From: an uncultured bacterium
GTDB lineage: Bacteria; Hydrogenedentota; Hydrogenedentia; Hydrogenedentales; Hydrogenedentaceae
NCBI GenBank assembly: GCA_938014335.1
Contig: CALLRP010000004.1
Coordinates: forward strand, 1 to 64,000
Direction: 5' to 3'
Length of the DNA stretch: 64,000 bases
Below are positions 10,928-19,233 of the stretch, piece after piece. A model generated the notes under the pieces. It was not told the DNA's origin, did not search any database, and was given only the letters and a program-made list of their open reading frames with translations. The translations under genes and the position numbers were made by a program. The number at the start of each line of letters is the position of its first letter. Position 1 is the first letter of the stretch.

Positions 10928-11740
10928 TTATGTTGTATTTTTCGTTTTCTTGGTAGCATCCACTAATGATTTGACATATTGGACAAAATCGTTTTTCCAT
11001 TGAGAACCATGAATATGTTCTTTCAGATATCGCACGAAAGCAGAACCGACAATGACCCCATCCGAAACCGATGCTACAAAAGAAGCATGTTCAGGTTTCG
11101 AGATACCAAAACCTACCAATACAGGCAAGTCTGTATATTTTTTGATTCTCTTAACCGCGTCACTCAAGTCACTGGCTATGTCATTTTTCTCACCTGTTAC
11201 CCCCAATCGTGACACATAATATACAAAACCGGAACATTTCTGAACGATATGCTGTATTCGTTCTTCGGAACTATTAGGTGCAACTAAAAAAACTGTAGAA
11301 AGATTATTCTTTTCCGCTTCCATCTTATACGCATTTGCCTCCTCTACGGGCAAATCTACACACAGAATCCCATCTACTCCACATTGAGCTGATTTTTTTA
11401 AGAATGCAGATATTCCTTGAACAAGAACAGGATTAAAATAGGTAAAAAGGAGAATGGGGATGTTTGTTTTTTTTCGCACATTTGCAACCCACTCTAAAAC
11501 TTTTGCAGGTGTTGTTCCCTTCAACAAGGAGGTATATGATGCTTCCTGAATTACAGGGCCATCACCTACTGGGTCTGAAAAGGGAATGCCTACCTCCACA
11601 ATATCAACCCCTGCTTTATCCAGAGCCAGCATCACATCCTCAAAACACTGTGGGTAAGGATAGCCCGCAGTTATATATGCTACAAAAGCCTTCTCTGTAT
11701 TTCTTTTAAGCGTTTTAAATTTTTCTTCAATTCGGTTCAT
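10928..11740 (-). CDS. trpA: Tryptophan synthase alpha chain TrpA
   Basis: Cleaves indole-3-glycerol phosphate to indole and glyceraldehyde 3-phosphate inside the TrpA2-TrpB2 complex. TIM barrel with FVAYITAGYP, the catalytic-Glu region VDIVEVGIPFSDPVGDGPVIQ, the YYVSRLGVTGEK loop and the phosphate-binding VGFGISKPEHA and GVIVGSAFVR. The open frame extends to 11815 inside trpB, but MNRIEEKFKTLK at 11740 is the normal family start, four bases after the trpB stop (270 aa). It is last in trpC-trpF-trpB-trpA. Confidence 0.96.
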   Translation of the reverse strand: MNRIEEKFKTLKRNTEKAFVAYITAGYPYPQCFEDVMLALDKAGVDIVEVGIPFSDPVGDGPVIQEASYTSLLKGTTPAKVLEWVANVRKKTNIPILLFTYFNPVLVQGISAFLKKSAQCGVDGILCVDLPVEEANAYKMEAEKNNLSTVFLVAPNSSEERIQHIVQKCSGFVYYVSRLGVTGEKNDIASDLSDAVKRIKKYTDLPVLVGFGISKPEHASFVASVSDGVIVGSAFVRYLKEHIHGSQWKNDFVQYVKSLVDATKKTKNTT

Positions 11741-11744
11741 ATTT

Positions 11745-12974
11745 CTATGTATCCAGTTTAATAAATTTTGATGCATGTTCAACATCTTTATCACCGCGAC
11801 CGGATAAATTGACAAGAATAATCTGGTCAGAGGATAGGCGAGGGGCTTCTTTTATTACATATGCTATCGCATGCGCACTCTCCAGAGCCGGAATTATTCC
11901 CTCTAATTGTGCACATAATTGAAATGCTTCCAGGGCTTCCTCATCCATCGCATAAGTATATTTCACCCTGCCGGAAGAATAGAGCCAAGCATGTTCCGGT
12001 CCGACACTGGCATAATCCAGACCCGCTGAAATGCTATGGGTGCTTCCGATTTGCCCGAATTCATCTTGTAGGACATAACTCTGTGCTCCGTGTAACATTC
12101 CAAAACTTCCACCGGCAAACCGCGCCGCATGCATACCCGGAGCAATCTCTTTTCCGCCGGCCTCAACGCCTACCATTTCAATATCTTTGTCATCCAAAAA
12201 ATGATAAAACAATCCAATAGCATTGCTTCCGCCTCCCACACATGCAACCAACAAATTAGGTAATTGGCCGGCTTGTTCGAGAATTTGCTGTCGGGCTTCC
12301 ATACCAATAATTTTTTGAAACTCCCGACAGATCCAGGGAAAAGGGTGCGGTCCATGAACCGTCCCTAAAACATAATGGGTATTTTTCACATTTAATGACC
12401 AATCCCGCAAGGCTTCGTTAATAGCGTCTTTCAGCGTTTTGCTCCCTGCATCTACACCTATTACCTGTGCCCCTAACAATCGCATACGAAAAACATTCAA
12501 TCGTTGCCGTTCCATATCTTCCGTTCCCATGTAGATACAGCATTCTAAACCCAATAAGGCACAGGCGGTAGCAGTTGCAACACCATGCTGACCCGCTCCG
12601 GTTTCAGCAATAACTCGTGTTTTTCCCATCCGTTTTGTTAATAGACACTGCCCTAAGGCATTGTTAATTTTATGGGCACCTGTATGAGCCAAATCCTCCC
12701 GTTTGAAGTATACCTGAGCTCCGCCCAAATGCTCGGTTAAGCGTCGAGCAAAATATAAAGGTGTCGGTCTACCAATATAGGTTCGTGCGTAATATTGAAA
12801 AGTTTTTTGAAATTCAGGGTCATCACGTGCAGAACGGAAAACTTGTTCCAGTTCCTCTAACGCGGAAAATAAAGTTTCAGGGACAAAGCGTCCTCCGAAA
12901 TCTCCATATCTGCCTTTATCATCGGGATAAGGCGTTTTTGGCTCTGTAAATAAATTCTCTGACAAGGTTTTCAT
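11745..12974 (-). CDS. trpB: Tryptophan synthase beta chain TrpB
   Basis: PLP enzyme joining indole and serine into tryptophan. A typical TrpB1-type chain of 409 aa: [15 protein letters not shown] near the start, the PLP lysine in [13 protein letters not shown], the substrate loop [13 protein letters not shown], the phosphate-binding GGGSNAIG and the C-terminal LSGRGDKD. The ATG at 12974 sits directly after GAAAGAAGG and overlaps the end of trpF by 56 bases, which implies coupled translation. The length agrees with TrpB1 rather than the longer TrpB2 type. Confidence 0.97.
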   Translation of the reverse strand: MKTLSENLFTEPKTPYPDDKGRYGDFGGRFVPETLFSALEELEQVFRSARDDPEFQKTFQYYARTYIGRPTPLYFARRLTEHLGGAQVYFKREDLAHTGAHKINNALGQCLLTKRMGKTRVIAETGAGQHGVATATACALLGLECCIYMGTEDMERQRLNVFRMRLLGAQVIGVDAGSKTLKDAINEALRDWSLNVKNTHYVLGTVHGPHPFPWICREFQKIIGMEARQQILEQAGQLPNLLVACVGGGSNAIGLFYHFLDDKDIEMVGVEAGGKEIAPGMHAARFAGGSFGMLHGAQSYVLQDEFGQIGSTHSISAGLDYASVGPEHAWLYSSGRVKYTYAMDEEALEAFQLCAQLEGIIPALESAHAIAYVIKEAPRLSSDQIILVNLSGRGDKDVEHASKFIKLDT

Positions 12975-13539
12975 CCTTCTTTCCTGGATATTCTTCTACA
13001 CCTGTGGACACATCCACTGCATAGGGGCGAACTGTTCTTATGGCTTCAACAACATTATCTATATTCAATCCCCCCGCAAGAATAACAGGCTTCCCCGTTT
13101 CCACCGCTTCACGGGCTTTATCCCAATTGCAAATCTGTCCCGTTCCTCCATGGGCTTTTCCTATTTTAGCATCAAGTACATAACCTCGGACTTTATATGC
13201 CAACATATTTTTTAATGTAAAATTTTCATCTACTGCAAAGGATTTGATAATTGACTGTCCTAACGGAATATCCTCGGGAGTTTCTTCACCGCTCATCTGG
13301 ATAAGGTCAAAATAAGTCAGGTATTGAACCCATTTTTCCATCGGTTCATTGACAATCACTCCGACCGTTGTAACAAAAGGGGGTATAACCTCCAATATTT
13401 CGATGGCTTCTTCAAAAGGGACATATCGATGGCGAGCTTTGGCTTCAGGTGCCATAACGATTCCTATAGCATCCGCACCGGCATCACATGCCATTAAAGC
13501 ATCTTCTCTATTGGTTATACCGCAAATTTTAACCTTCAT
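12919..13539 (-). CDS. trpF: Phosphoribosylanthranilate isomerase TrpF
   Basis: Isomerises phosphoribosylanthranilate to CdRP, the third step from anthranilate. A 206-aa single-domain TIM barrel with KVKICGITN (catalytic Cys), the Asp motif [16 protein letters not shown], and the phosphate-binding [11 protein letters not shown] and [14 protein letters not shown]. The start overlaps the end of trpC by 11 bases and has AAAGG just upstream. A stand-alone isomerase, not fused to TrpC as in enterobacteria. Confidence 0.95.
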   Translation of the reverse strand: MKVKICGITNREDALMACDAGADAIGIVMAPEAKARHRYVPFEEAIEILEVIPPFVTTVGVIVNEPMEKWVQYLTYFDLIQMSGEETPEDIPLGQSIIKSFAVDENFTLKNMLAYKVRGYVLDAKIGKAHGGTGQICNWDKAREAVETGKPVILAGGLNIDNVVEAIRTVRPYAVDVSTGVEEYPGKKDENLVREFIYRAKNALSR

Positions 13540-14317
13540 AATTACCTTTTCCTAAAAGCCATGGGATAAATTGCTCAGGTTTTCGGCTGTATAAGATAGA
13601 TTCTCCGATAAGAAAAGCCTGAACACCACAATCAAAAAATCTTTGAATGGTCTGAGGGTTACTAATCCCGCTTTCGCTTACTACAATATAATCCTCAGGT
13701 ATATTTTTTTTCAAACGGAGTGTTGTTTCTACATCTACCTCGAGGGTATCTAAATCCCGATTATTAATCCCTATTATTTTTGCTCCGGCATCTATGGCTC
13801 TCTCCACTTCTTTTTCATTATGCACCTCTACTAATGGCTCTATTTCCAATTCGCGACATAAACTCAAAAAATCTTTCAACTGCATATCCGATAGAATTCG
13901 AACAATCAATAAAATCGTATCCGCTTTGTAAACTCGTGATTCGTATATTTGATATTCGTCAATAATAAATTCTTTGCGCAAACAGGGAATTGTAACTGCC
14001 TCATGTGCTTGCAGTAAGTCATCCAGACTACCGTGAAAATACTGTGTATCCGTTAAAACAGAGATAGCATTTGCCCCTGCGGATTGGTATCGAAGTGCCA
14101 AATCCGATGGCTCCAAATCCTCCCATATAGGTCCCCGTGAGGGAGAATATCTTTTAATTTCTGCAATAAGGGCGGGCTCTTTCTGCCGTAATACGGACAT
14201 AAAGCAACGCGGTTTTTCGATATATTTTAATTCTTCGTAATAAAAGGTAATCGGTTTTTGCTCTCTTTTTTCTCTGACTTCAATTTTCTTAATTTGAATA
14301 ATTTCATCTAAAATCAT
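13529..14317 (-). CDS. trpC: Indole-3-glycerol-phosphate synthase TrpC
   Basis: Closes the indole ring of CdRP to give indole-3-glycerol phosphate. A 262-aa TIM barrel with the family motifs ALIAEIKRYSPSRG, ISVLTDTQYFHGSLDDL, LRKEFIIDEYQIYES, IIGINNRDL and VVSESGI. First gene of trpC-trpF-trpB-trpA; an AAAGG ribosome binding site lies upstream. The genes for anthranilate synthase (trpE, trpG) and phosphoribosyltransferase (trpD) are absent here and must lie elsewhere if the pathway is complete. Confidence 0.96.
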   Translation of the reverse strand: MILDEIIQIKKIEVREKREQKPITFYYEELKYIEKPRCFMSVLRQKEPALIAEIKRYSPSRGPIWEDLEPSDLALRYQSAGANAISVLTDTQYFHGSLDDLLQAHEAVTIPCLRKEFIIDEYQIYESRVYKADTILLIVRILSDMQLKDFLSLCRELEIEPLVEVHNEKEVERAIDAGAKIIGINNRDLDTLEVDVETTLRLKKNIPEDYIVVSESGISNPQTIQRFFDCGVQAFLIGESILYSRKPEQFIPWLLGKGNYEG

Positions 14318-14661
14318 TTTATCTCATACCTTTTATGTTTCTATAGAAATGAATAGTATATTCCAAATGATACCGTAAAGGCACATAAAATTTTCGTTTA
14401 TAGTAACAAAATATTACTCCTTTTGTTGAACGAGTACTGTATTTTATCTTTGCGAAACCAGAAAAATAATAGGACTAAATCATATACACAAAATACAAAA
14501 AATAAAACTATTAACGGAATATATTTATTCAAAATTTTCAAAATTCAGTCAAAAAATATCGTTTATTTTTTGTAGTTTGCCGAAAAGACCTTGAAATTGG
14601 TAAACTTATAGTGGAAGGATAATAAAAATAATGATAAATCGTTTTTTTGAAAGGGGCTTTT
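14318..14661. other. AT-rich divergent intergenic region between trpC and the sigma-factor gene
   Basis: About 340 bases carrying the control regions of trpC (minus) and the ECF sigma gene (plus). I see no convincing leader peptide with Trp codons, no T-box and no clear attenuator. TTGACT-like and TTGAAA-like hexamers are present but have poor partners, so no promoter is called. Confidence 0.5.
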
Positions 14662-15288
14662 TTGAATAGAAAGGGCAAAAATATAGAAAAGTATTCGCGT
14701 GAGTTTGAGCAGGAGGTAGTGAAATATATTGACCTTCTGTTCAGCGTTGCCTTCCGGCTTACCCGAAATCGAGAAGATGCGGAGGACTTAACACAAAGCA
14801 CGATGGTAAAAGCCTTTCGGTTCCATGAGCAGTTTGAAAAAGGAACGAATATGAAGGCATGGCTTTTGACAATATTGCGTAATACTTTTATTAATGATTA
14901 TCGTAAAAAATCCAAAGAACCCACAAAAGTAGAATTGTTAGGAAATGAACCAGCAAAAAGTTCTGCTCCTGATACACAGGTTCCGGGGGTAATTGTTCAA
15001 CCTGATGACCATGAACCCCTTCTCGAATTATTGGACGAATCTGTGCGAAGAGCATTAGATTCCTTACCCCAAGAGTTTCGTATTGCGGTAATTATGTCTG
15101 ACCTGCAAGATTATTCTTATAAAGAAATAGCAGATGTGATGAATTGTCCCATCGGAACAGTTATGTCCCGTCTTTTCCGTGGAAGGCGACTAATGCGGGA
15201 GTATTTAGAAAAAATTAAAAACGAGAAGGACGCTTCTTCAGTCTCTCATTTAGAATTAAAACCCCGTAAGCAACGCTCAACAGTTTAA
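14662..15288 (+). CDS. ECF-type RNA polymerase sigma factor (RpoE-like)
   Basis: A sigma70-family group IV factor, 208 aa. Region 2 runs through VAFRLTRNREDAEDLTQSTMVKAF (shown in family alignments as the core and -10 contact), with MKAWLLTILRNTFINDYRKK at its end. A linker rich in Ser and Pro follows, then region 4 with LDSLPQEFRIAVIMSDLQDYSYKEIADVMNCPIGTVMSRLFRGRR split across the -35-binding helix-turn-helix. The open frame begins at a TTG at 14647, but AAGGGG (14651-14656) lies five bases before a second TTG at 14662, which is preferred. No anti-sigma gene lies next to it, so how it is controlled is not visible. Confidence 0.85.
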   Translation: MNRKGKNIEKYSREFEQEVVKYIDLLFSVAFRLTRNREDAEDLTQSTMVKAFRFHEQFEKGTNMKAWLLTILRNTFINDYRKKSKEPTKVELLGNEPAKSSAPDTQVPGVIVQPDDHEPLLELLDESVRRALDSLPQEFRIAVIMSDLQDYSYKEIADVMNCPIGTVMSRLFRGRRLMREYLEKIKNEKDASSVSHLELKPRKQRSTV

Positions 15289-15313
15289 TTCAGACCAACC
15301 TTTAAAGTATCTA

Positions 15314-16666
15314 TTACCCTCTTCGACTGTAGGGTAGTTTCCAACCGTTATGATATTCACATCCAACAAGAGCATCTGCTTGAGGGTTGTTGGTCACTTT
15401 TTCGGCTACGGGGTCCCAATGCACTTCGGCTTGTGTTCGAAAGGCAAGGTTGCCTAAATGAGCCACCGTAGATACGAAATGAGCTAATTCGATGTTCTCA
15501 ACAGGCTGTTCGCGACTCTTCACGCAATCAAGGAAATTGCGGACATGAGCCGGTCTTGCATCTTTCCCTTGATCACCTACAATTCTTTCTAAAGTCTTTT
15601 TCTTGGGTTCAGGAGTAACTTCCCAGCCACCATCATCTATCACCAGTGTCCCTTCTGAACCACAGAAAAGCATACCATGAGGTTTGCCATTAGGACCAAT
15701 TCCTCCCAACATTTGTTGTTCAAAAACAAGATTATAGGATGGAAATTCATACAAGGCTATTTGAGTATCGGGCGTTTCGGAATTATCCTCTACTACAAAT
15801 TTTCCTCCCATAGAACTAACACGCTTCGGCATTTCCATACCCATTCCCCAAAGACAAATATTTAATAAATGCACACCCCAATCCGTCATTAATCCTCCAG
15901 CATAGTCCCAAAACCAACGGAAATTAAAGTGAAACCGATTTTTATTAAATGGGCGTTTAGGTGCCGGTCCTAACCACATATTATAATCTACTCCTGCGGG
16001 AGGGTCTCCATCGGGCGGATTCCCAATTCCACCTACCCAATCTAAATATGCCCAGGCACGTACCAATCGTATCTTTCCTAATTTGCCCGAATGAACAAAA
16101 TCAATCGCCTCTTTATAATGTGTTCCACTTCGCCATTGTGTCCCCATCTGTATAACTCGATTGTTTTTCTTTGCCGATTCGAGAATAGCCCTTCCTTCAT
16201 CTATGGCCTTTCCGAGAGGTTTCTCACAATAGACATCTTTCCCTGCATCACAGGCATAAATGGTTGGTAAAGCATGCCAGTGGTCAGGAGTAGCCACTAA
16301 AACTACATCCACATCTTTCCTTTCAATAACTTTCCGAAAATCTTTCTCTTTATCCGGCTTATGCCCTCGCTGGGCATCCACTAATTTCTCTGCTTCAGCC
16401 AACATAGCATCATCTATATCACATATCACAGGGCAATCTACCTCGGGATTTAAAAAGAAAGTAGATAAATCAACTTTTCCAATACCGCCACAACCAATTA
16501 AAGCAACATTGATTTTCTCATTAGGGGACACATTTTTTGCATCCTCTTTTGCTTTCTCTGCTTGTTGTGCAAACACAGTATTATGGAGTAAACCCATGCC
16601 AACTCCGGATGAAATAAGGGTATTTTTTATAAACTCTCGCCGATTTTGATTTTTCATATCCTGCAT
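15314..16666 (-). CDS. Tat-exported Gfo/Idh/MocA-family oxidoreductase
   Basis: A 450-aa NAD(P)-dependent oxidoreductase of unknown substrate, probably a sugar or cyclitol derivative. The N-terminus has a twin-arginine signal (NRREFIKNTLISSG) ending near VFAQQ, so the enzyme is likely exported folded with its cofactor. The Rossmann fold has VALIGCGGIGKVD; the family EKP motif is in DVYCEKPLGKA. The C-terminal half is the usual alpha/beta substrate domain, and the tail NPQADALVGCEYHNGWKLPYS is common in planctomycete-type members. A second ATG at 16657 is possible. It has no operon partner. A second Tat member of the family lies at 48631. Confidence 0.85.
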   Translation of the reverse strand: MQDMKNQNRREFIKNTLISSGVGMGLLHNTVFAQQAEKAKEDAKNVSPNEKINVALIGCGGIGKVDLSTFFLNPEVDCPVICDIDDAMLAEAEKLVDAQRGHKPDKEKDFRKVIERKDVDVVLVATPDHWHALPTIYACDAGKDVYCEKPLGKAIDEGRAILESAKKNNRVIQMGTQWRSGTHYKEAIDFVHSGKLGKIRLVRAWAYLDWVGGIGNPPDGDPPAGVDYNMWLGPAPKRPFNKNRFHFNFRWFWDYAGGLMTDWGVHLLNICLWGMGMEMPKRVSSMGGKFVVEDNSETPDTQIALYEFPSYNLVFEQQMLGGIGPNGKPHGMLFCGSEGTLVIDDGGWEVTPEPKKKTLERIVGDQGKDARPAHVRNFLDCVKSREQPVENIELAHFVSTVAHLGNLAFRTQAEVHWDPVAEKVTNNPQADALVGCEYHNGWKLPYSRRG

Positions 16667-16778
16667 TCCTTTTGTAAAGGTTACTATATTTCAAAAGAAA
16701 CATTATAATTTATGTTATTATATTATTCAACTTATCCTACTGAAAAGAAAAATTAAAATCATCATTAAAAAAGAAATT

Positions 16779-17600
16779 ATGTCATTACTCAAAATAAAAA
16801 ACTTTTTTTATACATTATATTGGCGATATACTCATTACGGTTTTCACTCTATGTGGACCGCGATAAAAACTTATTTTCTCAATGCAATACGAAAAATTCA
16901 AAATAGAGTCTTACCCCCACGGGTAGAATGCCCCTGTTGTGGTTGGAAAGGCTACGGTTTCCGTTATTTGGACTGTGGTTGGTTCATTGTACCACAGGTA
17001 GAATGTCCTCAATGTTGCGGACATGAAAGACATCGCCTCTTTACTTTATTCCTGCAACGAACCCCCCCTTCCTTTCTCTCTGGAAATTTACAAAATAAAA
17101 AAATACTCCATTTTGCACCCGAGCACCATTTTCGAAAAATCTTAAATAAAAGTGGAAATTTATTCCTTTTCTCTACTGATTATGCTCCCTCTGCTTTACA
17201 ACAAGTAGGAAATCCCCGATTTGTAGCAGATATACATCACCTGCCTATCAAAAATGGCAGTTTTGATGGTATCGTATGTCTCCATGTTTTAGAACATGTT
17301 AAAGATGATAGAAAAGCCATCTCTGAACTTGAAAGGGTCCTATCTGCAGAGGGCGAATTATTATTAATGGTCCCCTTTATGATGGACCAGAAAGAAACTA
17401 TTGAATATGGAGCTCCCCGCTCGGATATTTTTGATCATGTTCGCGGATATTCCCCTTTGGATTTCAAAAAACGACTCACTATGTTCGATTACAAAGAAAT
17501 CAAGCCTGAAAACTTACTTTCCACAAGAGAAATCCATAAATACAAAATTCCAGATAGCCAGGTTTTATATCTTTGTAAAAAGAGAGTAGTCCATAATTAA
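16779..17600 (+). CDS. SAM-dependent methyltransferase with N-terminal cysteine-rich segment
   Basis: A 273-aa protein. Residues about 45-90 hold a Cys-rich, probably zinc-binding segment (CPCCGWKGYG, then CPQCCGHERHR). A class I methyltransferase domain follows, with the acidic loop FSTDYAPSAL, DIHHLPIKNGSFDGIVCLHV and LEHVKDD (methyltransf_11 type). The segment with two CxxC pairs before the methyltransferase is a common arrangement in enzymes modifying surface glycans, but no substrate can be named. Residues 1-25 are Tyr/Phe-rich and basic; no signal peptide is clear. Confidence 0.75.
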   Translation: MSLLKIKNFFYTLYWRYTHYGFHSMWTAIKTYFLNAIRKIQNRVLPPRVECPCCGWKGYGFRYLDCGWFIVPQVECPQCCGHERHRLFTLFLQRTPPSFLSGNLQNKKILHFAPEHHFRKILNKSGNLFLFSTDYAPSALQQVGNPRFVADIHHLPIKNGSFDGIVCLHVLEHVKDDRKAISELERVLSAEGELLLMVPFMMDQKETIEYGAPRSDIFDHVRGYSPLDFKKRLTMFDYKEIKPENLLSTREIHKYKIPDSQVLYLCKKRVVHN

Positions 17601-17640
17601 TAATGAATTGAAAAATTAGGGGCGGGTCCGCCTGAAAATA

Positions 17641-17913
17641 TTAACAGCGAGAAACTAACTCCCTACGAAGCACAATTCCTGAAGGGGATTTGGGAAGTTC
17701 ATCAATAATTGCTATCTCTATTTTTTCAGATTGTCCATTGATTTGACTTTTCAAATAAGCCATTAACTCTTCAGGGGTTACTTTAGAGTTGTTTTTAAGC
17801 ACTACAAAAATCTTGGCTTCCTTTTCTTTGCAAGGTTTAGGAACTGCAATGGTGCATACTTCTACAACATCAGGATGTTTTAATAATATATTTTCTAACA
17901 TGCTGTAATTCAT
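17641..17913 (-). CDS. Stand-alone AMP-binding enzyme C-terminal domain (possible remnant)
   Basis: A 90-aa protein that matches only the mobile C-terminal domain of acyl-CoA synthetases and adenylating enzymes: LENILLKHPDVVEVCTIAVPKP, then a KIFVVLKNNSKVTPEEL segment, and the end DELPKSPSGIVLRREL. In the A10 motif PKTxxGKIxRR the catalytic lysine is replaced by Ile80. The large N-terminal adenylation domain is missing on both sides, so this is either a gene remnant or a small protein with a non-catalytic role. The frame is open and starts with ATG. It stands between the methyltransferase and flagellin genes without a partner. Confidence 0.6.
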   Translation of the reverse strand: MNYSMLENILLKHPDVVEVCTIAVPKPCKEKEAKIFVVLKNNSKVTPEELMAYLKSQINGQSEKIEIAIIDELPKSPSGIVLRRELVSRC

Positions 17914-18142
17914 TATGAATAAACTCCTATGAAACCATAGTTTTCATCCAAAACAGGCAAAACTGTTAATATCCTATATAATATTATTACAATAATAATA
18001 AAAATGTATTGCGTTCGTCAATAATTTACCTGCTCATGTTTATATTATATCATAAATAAACTGCTTTTTTCAATAAAACCTTTGGGACACATCCCTTTTT
18101 TTAATTAAATTTAATCTATTTTTTATAAATTGTGCCATAAAT

Positions 18143-18170
18143 AAAAAAATCCCCTCCCGGGGATTTTTAT
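18143..18170. terminator. Rho-independent terminator after flagellin
   Basis: Stem ATCCCC (18149-18154) with GGGGAT (18159-18164) and loop TCCC, flanked by A-rich and T-rich runs that extend the stem. It acts on the minus strand just after the flagellin stop and could also work in the other direction. The rest of 17914-18198 is AT-rich with nothing recognised. Confidence 0.75.
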
Positions 18171-18198
18171 AAATTTAGCAAGTTGAAGGATATTAAAA

Positions 18199-19017
18199 TT
18201 AACCTCGCAGTAATTGCAGAGCCGTTTGAGGCACAACATTCGCCTGAGCAAGTACGGATGTGCCCGCACTAACCAATATCTGGTTACGTGTAAACCGGAC
18301 AGTTTCTTGGGCAATATCCGCATCGCGAATTTGACTCTCGGAATATGCTGCATTTTCTTCCTGTATTTCAAGGGTATTAATAGTAAATTCAAGACGATTC
18401 TGAAATGCCCCCAAATTGCTTCTCAATATATTGATACTCTTAATGGCATTATCAACGATACTTAATGTAGATACCGCTCCTGCCTGCGTAGATATCGAAA
18501 TTCCATTGACACTTAAATCATTAGTTTTTGCCCCTTGAATTGTAATAGCCAAGGTTTGTCCCATCTGGGGACCCGCTTGAATAACAATACTTTGAGTCAC
18601 ACTTAATACATAGAAACCGTTGAATTCTGTGTCGCGTGCAATGGAATCTAATTGTGAAAGAAGTTGGGTTACCTCCGCATCTAAAGCAATTCGATTTTGA
18701 GCACTATTCGTCCCATTTGCGGATTGAACCGCTAATTCACGAATCCTTTGTAAAATATTAGAACTCTCGATTAATGCCCCTTCTGCTGTTTGTATAAGAC
18801 TGATGCCATCTTGGACATTCCGAACCGCTACACGAGCACCACGAACAACCGAACGAAAACCTTCCGCAATAGCTAAACCTGCTGCATCATCCGCTGCACG
18901 ATTAATTCGAAGGCCACTGGATAATCGTTCAAGAGACTTGTTGAGGTCATTCGTATTCTTACGCAGAATCCGAGTTGCATTGAGGGCGGGGACATTGGTG
19001 TTAATTCGTAAACCCAT
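18199..19017 (-). CDS. fliC: Flagellin
   Basis: Subunit of the flagellar filament, secreted through the flagellar type III apparatus. At 272 aa it is a short flagellin. It has only the conserved D0/D1 ends and a small central part: N-terminal GLRINTNVPALNATR, LERLSSGLRINRAADDAAGL and RNVQDGISLIQTAEGAL, and C-terminal LGAFQNRLEFTINTL and SESQIRDADIAQETV ending ALQLLRG. The central D2/D3 domains are nearly absent. GGAGG sits upstream of the ATG, and a sigma28 promoter lies about 75-100 bases upstream. No other flagellar gene is in the window; a glycosyltransferase lies upstream in the same direction. Confidence 0.95.
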   Translation of the reverse strand: MGLRINTNVPALNATRILRKNTNDLNKSLERLSSGLRINRAADDAAGLAIAEGFRSVVRGARVAVRNVQDGISLIQTAEGALIESSNILQRIRELAVQSANGTNSAQNRIALDAEVTQLLSQLDSIARDTEFNGFYVLSVTQSIVIQAGPQMGQTLAITIQGAKTNDLSVNGISISTQAGAVSTLSIVDNAIKSINILRSNLGAFQNRLEFTINTLEIQEENAAYSESQIRDADIAQETVRFTRNQILVSAGTSVLAQANVVPQTALQLLRG

Positions 19018-19093
19018 CGTTTATTCCTCCGTGATTAAAGTTTCCTTTGCATCCTTGCATCGGTGAACCTTTTACCGCAAGGTTCATAATAAA

Positions 19094-19120
19094 GTATCGG
19101 CAATTCAGAAAAAATCTTTA
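19094..19120 (-). promoter_or_regulatory. Sigma28 (FliA) promoter of flagellin
   Basis: On the minus strand: TAAAGATT, 11 bases, GCCGATAC. The FliA consensus is TAAAGTTT-N11-GCCGATAA, so spacing is exact and one base differs in each box. It implies that flagellin is a late flagellar gene in this organism and that a FliA gene exists elsewhere. Confidence 0.88.
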
Positions 19121-19233
19121 GAATAAAAAATTAAATTGAAACTAATTTCAAGGAAACTCTCCTTTTCTGCTCTCATTTTTCGGATTCATAATAAAGGTTT
19201 GAAATTTTACTACACAAAAAGAATTATTTAATT

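Noticed and set aside
10902-11000. Phosphorylase start inside trpA (ATG at 11000)
   Set aside because: It would need a 73-base overlap with trpA and adds a Cys-rich stretch that fits no family start.
11741-11815. Longer TrpA N-terminus
   Set aside because: The extra 25 residues lie inside trpB and are not part of the family.
14318-14661. trp leader attenuator
   Set aside because: No leader peptide with adjacent Trp codons and no matching terminator/antiterminator pair were found.
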